From Enterocloster lavalensis (lineage in GTDB: Bacteria > Bacillota > Clostridia > Lachnospirales > Lachnospiraceae): a stretch of DNA of 64,000 nucleotides. The stretch lies in NCBI RefSeq assembly GCF_902364025.1, contig NZ_CABJCG010000018.1, positions 32,762 to 96,761 on the forward strand, read 5' to 3'. Shown one piece after another: positions 53,387 through 61,811 of the stretch; position 1 is the first letter of the stretch; each line of letters begins with the position of its first letter. Below the pieces are notes generated by a model that was not told the DNA's origin, made no database searches, and saw nothing but the letters and a program-made list of their open reading frames with translations. A program made the position numbers and the translations under genes.

Positions 53387-54724
53387 TCAATATTTGTATA
53401 AATATTCGCTCACTTCCCAGTCCGTCACCTGCGCCCGGAACTCGCGCCATTCCTTCTTTTTGGCTTCCAGATATTTGATGAAGATGTGTTCGCCCAGCAC
53501 ATCCCGCATAAAGCCGTCGTGCTCAAAGGCCTCGATGGCGTCGCCCAGCGTCTCGGGAATCCGCTCCACACCGCGCTTTTCCAGGCATTCCGGGGCCATG
53601 ATGAACATGTTGCCCTGCACGCACTCCGGCAGCTTCATCTGCTTCTCGATGCCGTCCAGACCGGCCCGGAGGCAGGCGGCCAGCGCCAGGTAGGGGTTCA
53701 TGGCGGAGTCCGGGCAGCGCAGCTCGATCCGGGTTCCGGCCCCCTTGGAGGAGGGGATGCGGATCAAGGAGCTGCGGTTGGAAGTCGCGGACCATGCGAT
53801 GTAGATGGGCGCGTCATAGCCCGGGATCAACCGCTTGTAGGAGTTTACCAGCGGGTTGGTCAGAATCGTCATGGCTTTCATGTGATGCAGGATTCCGGCC
53901 ATAAAATAGTAAGCGGTGGAGCTGAGGCCCAGGGAATCGCTCTCATCCACAAAGGCGTTGCGCCCGGTGGCGTCCTCCAGGGACATGTTGATGTGCATAC
54001 CGGAGCCGTTGACGCCCTCCTTGGGCTTGGGCATAAAGGTGGCGTGAAGGCCGTGGCGCTTGGCAATGGTCTTGGCCGCCATCTTGAAGGTCATGATATT
54101 GTCCGCCGAGCGCAGCACGTTCTCGTACTGGAAATCGATCTCGTGCTGGGCCGGGGCGATCTCATGGTGGGAGGCTTCCACCTCGAATCCCATGTCCTCC
54201 AGATTCAGCACAATGTCCCGGCGCACGTTCTCCGCCAGGTCGATGGGCGCCACGTCGAAATACCCGGCCGTCTCGTGGGTCTGGGTGGTGGGACGGCCCT
54301 CCTCGTCGGTGTGGAACAGGAAAAACTCGCACTCCGGTCCAACGTTGAACACGTACCCCATCTCCTTCGCCCGCTCCATGGCGCGCTTCAGCACATAGCG
54401 CGGGTCCCCGATAAAGGGCTTCTGATCCACGCCGTACACGTCGCAGATCAAGCGCGCCACCTTGCCCTGCTGCGGCCGCCAGGGGAATATCTCAAAGGTG
54501 TCCAGGTCGGGATACAGGTACATGTCGGACTCGTCGATCCGCACAAAGCCCTCGATGGCGGAGCCGTCGAACATGCAGCGGTTGTCCAGCGCTTTCTGAA
54601 GCTGGCTGGACGTGATAGCCACATTTTTCAGCATTCCGAAGATATCCGTAAACTGCAGACGGATGAATTCCACATCCTCCTCCTCCGCAAGGCGGATTAT
54701 ATCTTCCTTACTGTATTTGCTCAT
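53387..54724 (-). CDS. glnA: Glutamine synthetase type I
   Basis: 445 residues from the ATG at 54724 (AAAGGGAG, 7 nt). It makes glutamine from glutamate, ammonia and ATP as a dodecamer. Motifs are FDGSAIEGFVRIDESDMYLYPD, the metal-site NVGPECEFFLF, HHEIAPAQHEIDF, FMPKPKEGVNGSGMH and the ATP-site region NRSSLIRIP. The length fits the Bacillus-type GSI-alpha, which lacks the adenylylation loop and is feedback inhibited. It has its own promoter and a structured leader (54756-54832). Confidence 0.96.
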   Translation of the reverse strand: MSKYSKEDIIRLAEEEDVEFIRLQFTDIFGMLKNVAITSSQLQKALDNRCMFDGSAIEGFVRIDESDMYLYPDLDTFEIFPWRPQQGKVARLICDVYGVDQKPFIGDPRYVLKRAMERAKEMGYVFNVGPECEFFLFHTDEEGRPTTQTHETAGYFDVAPIDLAENVRRDIVLNLEDMGFEVEASHHEIAPAQHEIDFQYENVLRSADNIMTFKMAAKTIAKRHGLHATFMPKPKEGVNGSGMHINMSLEDATGRNAFVDESDSLGLSSTAYYFMAGILHHMKAMTILTNPLVNSYKRLIPGYDAPIYIAWSATSNRSSLIRIPSSKGAGTRIELRCPDSAMNPYLALAACLRAGLDGIEKQMKLPECVQGNMFIMAPECLEKRGVERIPETLGDAIEAFEHDGFMRDVLGEHIFIKYLEAKKKEWREFRAQVTDWEVSEYLYKY

Positions 54725-54755
54725 TGTTTTCTCCCTTTCTCGTCTGAAACAAGTG

Positions 54756-54832
54756 AAACGAGACCACCATGCAGCCGTCAACACGGGCCGGTTATTCCGG
54801 CAGTTCGCTCCTTTGCAATGATGATCTCGTTT
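54756..54832 (-). promoter_or_regulatory. Structured 5' leader of glnA
   Basis: In the minus-strand RNA, AAACGAGATCATCATTGCA pairs with TGCATGGTGGTCTCGTTT over about 18 positions (GC, AU and GU pairs, one bulge). It encloses two smaller hairpins, GCCGG-AATAA-CCGGC and CCGT-GTTG-ACGG. It does not match a glutamine riboswitch that I know. Confidence 0.65.
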
Positions 54833-54846
54833 TATTCTTTTTCTAA

Positions 54847-54875
54847 AGAATACCAGCAGTTATTTTATTTGTCAA
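54847..54875 (-). promoter_or_regulatory. glnA promoter
   Basis: Minus-strand TTGACA (54870-54875), 17 bp, TATTCT (54847-54852). The start falls immediately before the structured leader. Confidence 0.8.
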
Positions 54876-54905
54876 TGCGTTTTCCTGCGTTATTCCTGCA
54901 CTTTT

Positions 54906-55766
54906 TTACGTGAATGAGCGAAGCTGTTCCACAAACGTACTTCCCAGCTTCATGGTCCCCACAAATCCCACGTCCCCGGTGAGCAGCACCGTGCCGTCCT
55001 CTTCGATCTCCAGCTCCATGGTTCCGCCGGGCATCTGCACCAGCATCTTGGGATCCGTCAGCCCCAGCCGGTAAGCTGCGGCCGCGGCCGCACAGCAGCC
55101 GCTACCGGACGCCAGGGTGTAACCCGCGCCCCGCTCATAGACCTCGGTCTGGATGTGGGTGCGGTCCAGCACCTTCATGATCTGGGTATTGATCTTTTCC
55201 GGAAACTGCCTGGCGCTCTCGGAATAACGTCCGATGCGGCAGACCAGATCTTTTGAGATCTCGTCCATCAGGATCACGCAGTGGGGATTGCCGATGGACA
55301 GGCAGGTGACCGGATAGGGGATGCGCCCGAACACCATGGTCTCGTTGATGATCTCCCGCCTGGGCCCCTCCACCGGCACGTCGTCGCTCCAGAAGGACAC
55401 CTTCCCCATTGACGCCTTCAGCCGCGTGCCCTCCTCGTTCAGATAGTGGATGGAAACCTGGCCGCCCGCGGTGTGGATGTGGAAATCCTTTTTCTGCACA
55501 TACCCCGCGTCCTTTAAATACTTAGCGAAAATGCGGACCCCGTTTCCGCTCTTCTCAGCGATGCTTCCGTCCGGATTCCAGACCACCATGGAGATCCGGT
55601 CGTTCTCCAGGACCGGTCCCTCCAGCACCCCGTCCGCGCCCACGCCGAAATTCCGGTTGCACAAAAGCGCAACATTGTGCGGATTCAGCTCCAGCTTATT
55701 TTTATTGGGATCAAACACAAGATAATCATTTCCTAAACCGTGATATTTTTCTACAACCGCTTTCAT
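54906..55766 (-). CDS. DapF-fold paralog with both catalytic cysteines replaced by serine
   Basis: 286 residues with the whole DapF architecture: EKYHGLGNDYLVFDP, NGVRIFAKY, SIGNPHCVILMDE, YERGAGYTLASGSG. But the two thiol positions read KSGNGVR (Ser73, codon AGC) and LASGSG (Ser220, codon TCC) where the epimerase has Cys. DapF uses a two-cysteine mechanism, so this protein should not be a normal epimerase. It may be a Ser-based isomerase, an eliminase or a binding protein. It lies upstream of glnA on the same strand with its own SD. The real dapF is 2.2 kb away. Confidence 0.85.
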   Translation of the reverse strand: MKAVVEKYHGLGNDYLVFDPNKNKLELNPHNVALLCNRNFGVGADGVLEGPVLENDRISMVVWNPDGSIAEKSGNGVRIFAKYLKDAGYVQKKDFHIHTAGGQVSIHYLNEEGTRLKASMGKVSFWSDDVPVEGPRREIINETMVFGRIPYPVTCLSIGNPHCVILMDEISKDLVCRIGRYSESARQFPEKINTQIMKVLDRTHIQTEVYERGAGYTLASGSGCCAAAAAAYRLGLTDPKMLVQMPGGTMELEIEEDGTVLLTGDVGFVGTMKLGSTFVEQLRSFT

Positions 55767-55860
55767 GTACGTTACCTCCGACCGCTGATGAACTGTGACC
55801 TATTTCTTCCATTATAACCGGCAGTATTTTAAAAATATATAAGGATTATGCGGAAAAATA

Positions 55861-55890
55861 TTGCAAATCCTGCTCTATACCTCGTATAAT
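55861..55890 (+). promoter_or_regulatory. Promoter of the AraC-type gene
   Basis: TTGCAA at 55861-55866, 18 bp, TATAAT at 55885-55890. An imperfect hairpin (CCGTGCGG/CCGCACCACGG) lies at 55902-55937 in the leader. Confidence 0.7.
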
Positions 55891-55967
55891 GTAAGAAAAA
55901 GCCGTGCGGTCAGCCCAGGACAGGCCGCACCACGGCGGACATTCACACAGTGAGGAGGTGGCGGGAT

Positions 55968-56849
55968 ATGGAATATGGAACATACATTGAGAACAGCTCT
56001 GCCGCCCCGCGCCAGGGCTATTTATCCGGGGACTACCGGCTGTTCCATTTGACGGACAACGGTCCCAGGGATTTCGATCCCCACTACCACGACTTCTGCA
56101 AGATTCTGATCCTCATCTCCGGCTCGGTGGACTACATCGTGGAGGGCCGGACCTATGAGCCGGAGCCTGGGGACCTGGTGCTGGTGAACCGCGGGGAGAT
56201 CCATTGCCCTCACGTGAAGGACGGGCAGCCCTACGAGCGGGTGATCCTCTACCTCTCCCCCGCGTTTCTCCAGGAGTATTCCCTGTCCGATCCCCTGGAC
56301 CAATGCTTTCGCACTGCCCAGTACCGGCATTCCAGCGTGATCCGGCCCGGCGGGGAGGACCGTGCCGCCCTTCTGTCCCTGCTGCAAACCCTGGAGCGCG
56401 CCCTGGACCGGCCGGGAGAGTTCGCAGGCCCTCTCTACGCCCGCGTCCTCCTGCTGGAATTTCTCATTTTTCTGAACCGGACCGCCCTGGACACCCAGAC
56501 CGCATACGTGCACACCGGCGCCATGGATTACCGGGTTTCCGGTCTGATCTCCTACATCAACGGCCATCTGGGCGAGGAATTGTCCATCGGCCTGCTGGCG
56601 GAGGAGTGCTGTTTAAGCCCCTACCACATGATGCGCCTGTTCCGCCAGGAAACCGGCTGCACCATCGGCAATTATATCAACCAGAAGCGCCTGGCCTTGG
56701 CCAGGGAGCTGATCCTCTCCGGGCGGGAAAATGCCACCTCCGCCTGCTTTGCGGCCGGTTTTTCCAATTACTCCACCTTTCTGCGGGCGTACAAGCGGCA
56801 ATTCGGCTCAACGCCCCGCAAGTCCCGCCCGGGTGGAAGCCCGCCTTGA
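55968..56849 (+). CDS. AraC family transcriptional regulator
   Basis: 293 residues from the ATG at 55968 (AGGAGG, 9 nt). The N-terminal cupin sensing domain contains FDPHYHDFCKILILISGSVDYIVEG and PGDLVLVNRGEIHCPH. The C-terminal double HTH (about 190-290) contains LSIGLLAEECCLSPYHMMRLFRQETG and the signature FAAGFSNYSTFLRAYKRQFGSTPRKSR. It is followed by the tandem 52-bp elements and the ABC binding-protein gene on the same strand, so that gene is its likely target. Confidence 0.9.
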   Translation: MEYGTYIENSSAAPRQGYLSGDYRLFHLTDNGPRDFDPHYHDFCKILILISGSVDYIVEGRTYEPEPGDLVLVNRGEIHCPHVKDGQPYERVILYLSPAFLQEYSLSDPLDQCFRTAQYRHSSVIRPGGEDRAALLSLLQTLERALDRPGEFAGPLYARVLLLEFLIFLNRTALDTQTAYVHTGAMDYRVSGLISYINGHLGEELSIGLLAEECCLSPYHMMRLFRQETGCTIGNYINQKRLALARELILSGRENATSACFAAGFSNYSTFLRAYKRQFGSTPRKSRPGGSPP

Positions 56850-56894
56850 GAACCGGACGAACCGCGGGGGGCCGCAGCCAGGCGCATCTTGTAC

Positions 56895-56922
56895 TTGAGA
56901 TGTCCGTTATTTCTGCTATAAT
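56895..56922 (+). promoter_or_regulatory. Promoter before the tandem elements
   Basis: TTGAGA (56895-56900), 16 bp, TATAAT (56917-56922). As at arcC, the -10 is the beginning of the repeat unit. Confidence 0.65.
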
Positions 56923-57026
56923 CAAGGAAACATATCTCTTGTCATCAGCCTGGCGGCTGGTGACATAGTATAATCAAGGAAACGTATCCCTTATCATCAG
57001 CCTGGCGGCTGGTGACAAAGTATAAT
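56917..57026 (+). repeat. Two tandem 52-bp TATAATCAAGGA elements
   Basis: Unit 1 is 56917-56968 and unit 2 is 56969-57020; a third unit starts with TATAAT at 57021 and stops. Each unit has TATAATCAAGGAAAC, TATC and CTT, then a 10-bp hairpin (CATCAGCC-TGGC-GGCTGGTG core) and GACAWAG. The units differ at only a few bases, all outside the hairpin. A diverged copy precedes arcC (23239-23289). Each unit also carries a -10-like TATAAT. Confidence 0.85.
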
Positions 57027-57104
57027 TCAATATGGAAGTACAGGAAACGAATGAACGCACAGGCACCTTGCGCACCTGCGCACGAGATAAAAGGAGAATC
57101 CAAA

Positions 57105-58274
57105 ATGATGAACAGGAGAAACATTGCCGCAGCCGCACTGGCGGCCTGCCTGACAGCAAGCGCACTGGCCGGGTGCGGAGGAAGAAAAGCCGATGAACCG
57201 GTCATCCGCATCGGTGTGATTGAACCGCTCACCGGCGCAAACGGCGCAGCCGGTTTCCAGGAAATGCTGGGGATCCGCTACGCCAATCAGGTTTATCCCA
57301 CCGTGACCATCGGCGGTGAAACCTACACCGTAAAGCTGGTCGAGGCCGACAACAAATCCGACTGCGCCGAGGCTGTAAACGCCGCCGGCGCACTGGCCGG
57401 GGAACAAGTCAGCGTGGCGCTGGGAAGTTACGGCTCAGACCTTTCCATGGCCGCCGGAGCGGTGTTCGCTGAGAACGGAATCCCGGCCATCGGCTGCTCC
57501 TGCACCAACCCCCAGGTTACGGAAGGAAATGACTCCTACTTCCGCGTCTGCTTCAGCGATCCCCTCCAGGGGACGGCCATGGCAAACTACGCCTACCAGA
57601 ACAACGCCAAAAGCGCGGCCGTGATCACGCAGCTGGGAGACGACTATTCCTCCGGCCTGGGCGGATATTTTAAGGAGACCTTTTCCAGCCTGGGAGGACA
57701 GATCGTATACGACCAGCAGTTTCAGGCGGGCCAGACGGATTTCCGGTCTATTTTGACCAATCTGCAAGCGCAAAACCCGGACATCATTTTCGCGCCCAGC
57801 TCCCTGACCGCCGCCCCGCTTATCATCCGGCAGGCCCGGGAACTGGGCATCACCGCGGTGATCGCGGGAGGGGACGCCTGGGAGAATTCCGCCGTGATCA
57901 GTGATGCGGGCGCGGCTGCCGAGGGCGTGGTGTTAACCGCCGCATTCGATGAGTCCGAGCCCGCCAACGACGAGGCCGCCGCGTTCATCAAAGGCTTCCG
58001 GGAATATTTAAGGGCTGAGAAACAGGACGAGGCCATCCCCGCTGTCTCAGCCCTGGGCTACGACGCCTACCTGGCCGCCATAAAAGCCATCGAGGCCGCG
58101 GATTCCACCGATCCGGCCGCCATCCGCCAAGCCCTGTCCTCGGTGGTGGTCGAGGGCGCCACCGGAACCATCACCTTCAATGAGACAGGCGATGCCAACA
58201 AGAACCTGGCCTTTATCAAGGCGATCCGGGACGGAAGGTTCCAGTTTCTGACCACCTCCACCATCAGCAGGTAA
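57105..58274 (+). CDS. ABC transporter substrate-binding lipoprotein, branched-chain amino acid type
   Basis: 389 residues from the ATG at 57105 (AAAGGAG, 8 nt). A lipoprotein signal with lipobox LAGC is followed by a Peripla_BP_6 domain: IRIGVIEPLTGANGAAG, the serine-rich ligand loop AIGCSCTNPQVTEGND, and AGGDAWENSAVISDAG. Such proteins bind Leu/Ile/Val, amides or urea. No permease or ATPase genes follow; the next gene converges and overlaps by 11 bp, so this is an orphan that must share a transporter or act as a sensor. Preceded by two copies of the 52-bp element. Confidence 0.9.
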   Translation: MMNRRNIAAAALAACLTASALAGCGGRKADEPVIRIGVIEPLTGANGAAGFQEMLGIRYANQVYPTVTIGGETYTVKLVEADNKSDCAEAVNAAGALAGEQVSVALGSYGSDLSMAAGAVFAENGIPAIGCSCTNPQVTEGNDSYFRVCFSDPLQGTAMANYAYQNNAKSAAVITQLGDDYSSGLGGYFKETFSSLGGQIVYDQQFQAGQTDFRSILTNLQAQNPDIIFAPSSLTAAPLIIRQARELGITAVIAGGDAWENSAVISDAGAAAEGVVLTAAFDESEPANDEAAAFIKGFREYLRAEKQDEAIPAVSALGYDAYLAAIKAIEAADSTDPAAIRQALSSVVVEGATGTITFNETGDANKNLAFIKAIRDGRFQFLTTSTISR

Positions 58275-59094
58275 ACCGGGACGGAACTTCCCCGTATATC
58301 CTCACCGCGTTCCCATAAAACACCTTCTCCCACGCCTTCTCCGGAATCAGGCGCTTGATAAACCCAATGTAATCCTCCAGGTTCACCAGCGGCCAGTCGG
58401 TGCCGAACATGAATTTGTCGTAATTGTTCACATACTCGATCCAGGTCTGCAGGGCCTCCACGTACCCTCGCTTCTCCCGGCAGAAGGTCTCCACGTCCAT
58501 CCGCTGCTCCCAGAGCCCGGACAGGTCCGCCGCCATATTTCCATTTTTTTCCAGAACCGCCGCCGCATCCATGAGAAAGGGATTGCCGATGTGGCACATC
58601 ACAAACTGTACGTCCGGGTGGGCCATCGCGGCCTCGTCCAGGGTCAGCGGATGACTGTATTTGAGCAGGGCGTTGCTGCCTGCGGTGGCCCCGGTATGGA
58701 TGGCCACCGGCTTTTTGTAGGACGCGGCCAGCTCGTACACCGGGTCATAGATGGGATCCGACACGTAAACGCTCGTATAGCCGGGGTACAGCTTGATCCC
58801 CGCGCAGGTATCCAGGCGCAGGTTCTCCTCAATCCGATCCAACTCCTCCCGGTTCAGATAACCTTTCTCAAGCTCTTCCGTATCGATTCCCACACAATAG
58901 CGCAGCTCCTTCGGATACCGGTGTTCCCGGCAGTCCAATCCCCTGTTTCCCATCACGATGCCGTGGACGATTCCAAGCCTGCGGTACTCTTCCCGCAGAT
59001 GCTCCTCCGTGTTCTCGTGGCCCGCAGCCACGGCGATCCCGTCGAAATACTCCCGCCCCGGGCAAAAATGCAGATGCGCGTCAATGATTTTCAT
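58264..59094 (-). CDS. Amidohydrolase family protein (metal-dependent, TIM-barrel)
   Basis: 276 residues from the ATG at 59094 (AGGAGG, 8 nt). The amidohydrolase_2 pattern is present: MKIIDAHLHF (HxH), CAGIKLYPGY, VAIHTGATAG, FVMCHIGNP and FGTDWPLVN (the catalytic Asp). This branch includes decarboxylases and lactone hydrolases as well as amidases, so the reaction is uncertain. Its end overlaps that of the binding protein by 11 bp in opposite orientation. It lies downstream of ftsH but 172 bp away, so it may be separate. Confidence 0.87.
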   Translation of the reverse strand: MKIIDAHLHFCPGREYFDGIAVAAGHENTEEHLREEYRRLGIVHGIVMGNRGLDCREHRYPKELRYCVGIDTEELEKGYLNREELDRIEENLRLDTCAGIKLYPGYTSVYVSDPIYDPVYELAASYKKPVAIHTGATAGSNALLKYSHPLTLDEAAMAHPDVQFVMCHIGNPFLMDAAAVLEKNGNMAADLSGLWEQRMDVETFCREKRGYVEALQTWIEYVNNYDKFMFGTDWPLVNLEDYIGFIKRLIPEKAWEKVFYGNAVRIYGEVPSRFTC

Positions 59095-59266
59095 TCCCAT
59101 TCCCTCCTGTTTTTGAGGCGGCATCCGGCCGCCCGTTTCTTTCTATGCAGAAAGCGGGCCTTCACCCCGGGCCGTCTCCGGCCTGGGGCAAAAGCCCACA
59201 TTTAAGCTCTGTCATTACAAATTATGCTGCAAATCTCCAGTTGGTTTGCGGTTTGTTTACGACTGT

Positions 59267-61582
59267 CTACGGCTGGCTTCCCCCGTTGGGGTCCGTTCCC
59301 GCTTCTGTCTGGGACCCGCCGCTTTCGGGCTGGTTCCATCCGTTCTGCTCCGGCTGCTGCCACTGGCCCTGGGGCTGGCCCCAACCGTTTTCACCCGGCT
59401 GCTGCCACTGGCCCTGCTGGCCGTAGCCCTGGGGGGCGTATCCCTGACCTGCCTGGGGATCATACCCCTGGCCGCCCTGAGGCTGGCCCCAGCCATTTTC
59501 ACCCGGCTGCTGCCACTGGCCCTGCTGACCGTAGCCCTGAGGGGCGTATCCCTGACCGCCCGGAAGCTGACCGCCATCCTGGAGCTGCCCTGCGCCGCCC
59601 GGAAGCTGCGCGCCGTCCTGGAGCTGCCCTGCGCCGCCCGGAACCGTTCCCTCCGGCAGAGCGCCCGCGGTAGCACCGCCAGCTCCATTTCCACCGTTTC
59701 CACCGTTGGATTCGTCCTCTTCCTCCTCCGGCGGCTCCGGGATTCCCTTCACCTGGCGGAAAATCTTCATAAACTCCTTGCCGGTGATGGTCTCCTTCTC
59801 GATCAGGAATTCCGCGATCTTATCCATGGCGTCCCGGTTCTCAGCCAGCAGGCGCTTGGCCTCCTCGTAGGACTCCTTGAGGATCCGCATCACTTCCTGG
59901 TCGATCTCGCCCGCCGTCGCCTCGCTGCAGTTGAGCACGTTGCGGCCGGACAGGTACTGGTTCTCCCGGGTCTCCAGGCCCATGAGGCCGAACTTCTCGG
60001 ACATGCCGTACTGGGTGATCATAGCCCGGGCCAGGTTGGTGGCCTTCTCAATATCGTTGGACGCGCCCGTGGTCACGCTGTCGAATACCAGCTCCTCGGC
60101 GGCACGCCCCGCAAGAGCCTCCACCAGCATGGCTTCCAGCTCTTTCTTGGTGTTCAGATACTTTTCTTCCTCGGGCACGTTCATCACGTAACCCAGAGCG
60201 CCCATGGTCCGGGGCACGATGGTGATCTTCTGCACCGGCTCAGAGTGCTTCTGCAAAGCGCTGACCAGCGCGTGGCCCACCTCGTGGTAGGAGACGATGC
60301 GCCGCTCCTCCTGGTTCATGATCCGGTCCTTCTTCTCCTTACCCACTAACACCACTTCCACCGCCTCGAACAGGTCCTTTTGGGACACTGCCTGGCGACC
60401 GTGCTTGACGGCGTTGATGGCCGCCTCGTTCATCATGTTGGCAAGGTCCGCGCCCACGGCCCCTGAGGTAGCCAGGGCGATCTCCTTAAAGTCCACGGAG
60501 TCGTCCAGCAGCACGTCCTTGGAGTGCACCTTTAAAATGTTGATACGTCCGTTTAAATCCGGCCGTTCCACCACCACCCGGCGGTCGAAACGTCCCGGGC
60601 GCAGCAGCGCGGGATCCAGAATCTCCGGCCGGTTGGTTGCGGCCAGCACCAGAAGTCCCTTGGAGGACTCAAAACCGTCCATCTCGGAGAGCAGCTGGTT
60701 TAAGGTCTGCTCCCGCTCGTCGTTGCCGCCCATGCGGCTGTCGCGGCTGCGGCCGATGGCGTCGATCTCATCGATGAAAATAATACAGGGGGCGTTCTCC
60801 GCCGCGTTCTTGAACAGATCGCGGACACGGGACGCGCCCACGCCCACAAACATCTCCACAAAATCGGAACCGGACAGGGAATAGAACGGCACGTGGGCCT
60901 CTCCGGCCACCGCCTTGGCAAGCAGCGTCTTACCCGTTCCGGGCGGGCCTACCAGCAGCGCGCCCTTGGGCAGCTTGGCGCCGATCTTGGTGTACTTTCC
61001 AGGGTTGTGCAGGAAGTCCACGATCTCGGTCAGGGACTCCTTGGCCTCGTCCTCTCCTGCCACGTCCTTGAACGTGACGCCGGTCTCCTTCTGCACGTAC
61101 ATCTTGGCGTTGCTCTTGCCCACGCCCATGATTCCGCCTCCACCCATACGGCGCATGGTGAAATTCATCAGGAATACCAGAAACAGGAAGGGGATGGCGT
61201 AGTTCAACACCGTGGCCAGAATCACGCTGTTGTCCCGGGACTCTACCAGGATATCCACGTTGTGTTCCAGCAGACGGGGGGCAAAATCAAAATCGTTGTT
61301 CAGCCGCACCACATAGTAGTTTAAATCCCGGGGATAATCGGCGTTCCCGGGCTTTGGCACCAGCGTGATCTTGGTGTTGCCGATGCTCACGGACTCCACC
61401 TTACCCTCGTCGATCATCGATACAAACTCATTATACGTCAGCTCTTTGGTCTTTTTGTCCATAATCATGTTCTGCATAAACGTGACCAGAGTGAACGTGA
61501 TAAGCGCAGCCACAACGAGCATGGATATGGTCTGCCAGTTCGTCTTCGGCGCGTTCGGGTCTGTCTTCTTGTTATTATCCAT
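59267..61582 (-). CDS. ftsH: ATP-dependent zinc metalloprotease FtsH with repetitive C-terminal tail
   Basis: 771 residues. TM1 (about 19-38), an external domain, TM2 (about 119-141), AAA+ with Walker A GPPGTGKT (212-219), [14 protein letters not shown] and the SRH region, then the zinc site HEVGH. It degrades membrane and regulatory proteins. FtsH usually ends near residue 620-650. Here a tail of about 148 residues (624-771) follows, rich in Gly, Gln, Pro and Trp, with a 27-residue block ([18 protein letters not shown] and on) twice and [13 protein letters not shown] twice. The tail is probably disordered. The gene is monocistronic with a plain SD. Confidence 0.95.
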   Translation of the reverse strand: MDNNKKTDPNAPKTNWQTISMLVVAALITFTLVTFMQNMIMDKKTKELTYNEFVSMIDEGKVESVSIGNTKITLVPKPGNADYPRDLNYYVVRLNNDFDFAPRLLEHNVDILVESRDNSVILATVLNYAIPFLFLVFLMNFTMRRMGGGGIMGVGKSNAKMYVQKETGVTFKDVAGEDEAKESLTEIVDFLHNPGKYTKIGAKLPKGALLVGPPGTGKTLLAKAVAGEAHVPFYSLSGSDFVEMFVGVGASRVRDLFKNAAENAPCIIFIDEIDAIGRSRDSRMGGNDEREQTLNQLLSEMDGFESSKGLLVLAATNRPEILDPALLRPGRFDRRVVVERPDLNGRINILKVHSKDVLLDDSVDFKEIALATSGAVGADLANMMNEAAINAVKHGRQAVSQKDLFEAVEVVLVGKEKKDRIMNQEERRIVSYHEVGHALVSALQKHSEPVQKITIVPRTMGALGYVMNVPEEEKYLNTKKELEAMLVEALAGRAAEELVFDSVTTGASNDIEKATNLARAMITQYGMSEKFGLMGLETRENQYLSGRNVLNCSEATAGEIDQEVMRILKESYEEAKRLLAENRDAMDKIAEFLIEKETITGKEFMKIFRQVKGIPEPPEEEEDESNGGNGGNGAGGATAGALPEGTVPGGAGQLQDGAQLPGGAGQLQDGGQLPGGQGYAPQGYGQQGQWQQPGENGWGQPQGGQGYDPQAGQGYAPQGYGQQGQWQQPGENGWGQPQGQWQQPEQNGWNQPESGGSQTEAGTDPNGGSQP
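59270..59713 (-). repeat. Tandem coding repeats in the ftsH tail
   Basis: Two nearly identical blocks of about 81 bp encode [20 protein letters not shown] units, a partial third follows, and upstream are two copies encoding GAGQLQDG. Slippage or recombination between them would change tail length in frame. Confidence 0.85.
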
Positions 61583-61741
61583 ATGTGTAAATCTCCCTCT
61601 GAATGGGTCATACTAAGCGAAATATCCACGAAAACCCATTCTCTACCATTATAGTGTCAGTCTCCCCATAAATCAAGAAAAGAACAATGAAATTTCTTAA
61701 AAATTTTGAAAAAACTCCTAGCATTATAAAAAGACTGGTTG

Positions 61742-61769
61742 TATAATATATGGGTTATTTTTTTACCCC
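61742..61769 (+). promoter_or_regulatory. pyrG -10 and GGG start region
   Basis: TATAAT at 61742-61747 and a GGG at 61752-61754, where transcription should begin; GGGTTA can pair with TACCCC (61764-61769). Other Firmicutes pyrG genes start with GGG and are controlled by reiterative G addition when CTP is low, but no leader terminator is evident here. The -35 is poor. Confidence 0.45.
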
Positions 61770-61811
61770 ACACGACACACTATATAGTATCTGAAGAAGG
61801 AGGTTTATGTT

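Noticed and set aside
54756..54832. A known glutamine riboswitch before glnA
   Set aside because: The structure is strong but does not match the glnA or downstream-peptide consensus; those classes occur mainly in cyanobacteria.
53486..54913. 475-codon open frame opposite glnA
   Set aside because: Full overlap with the glutamine synthetase gene; composition is that of a complement frame.
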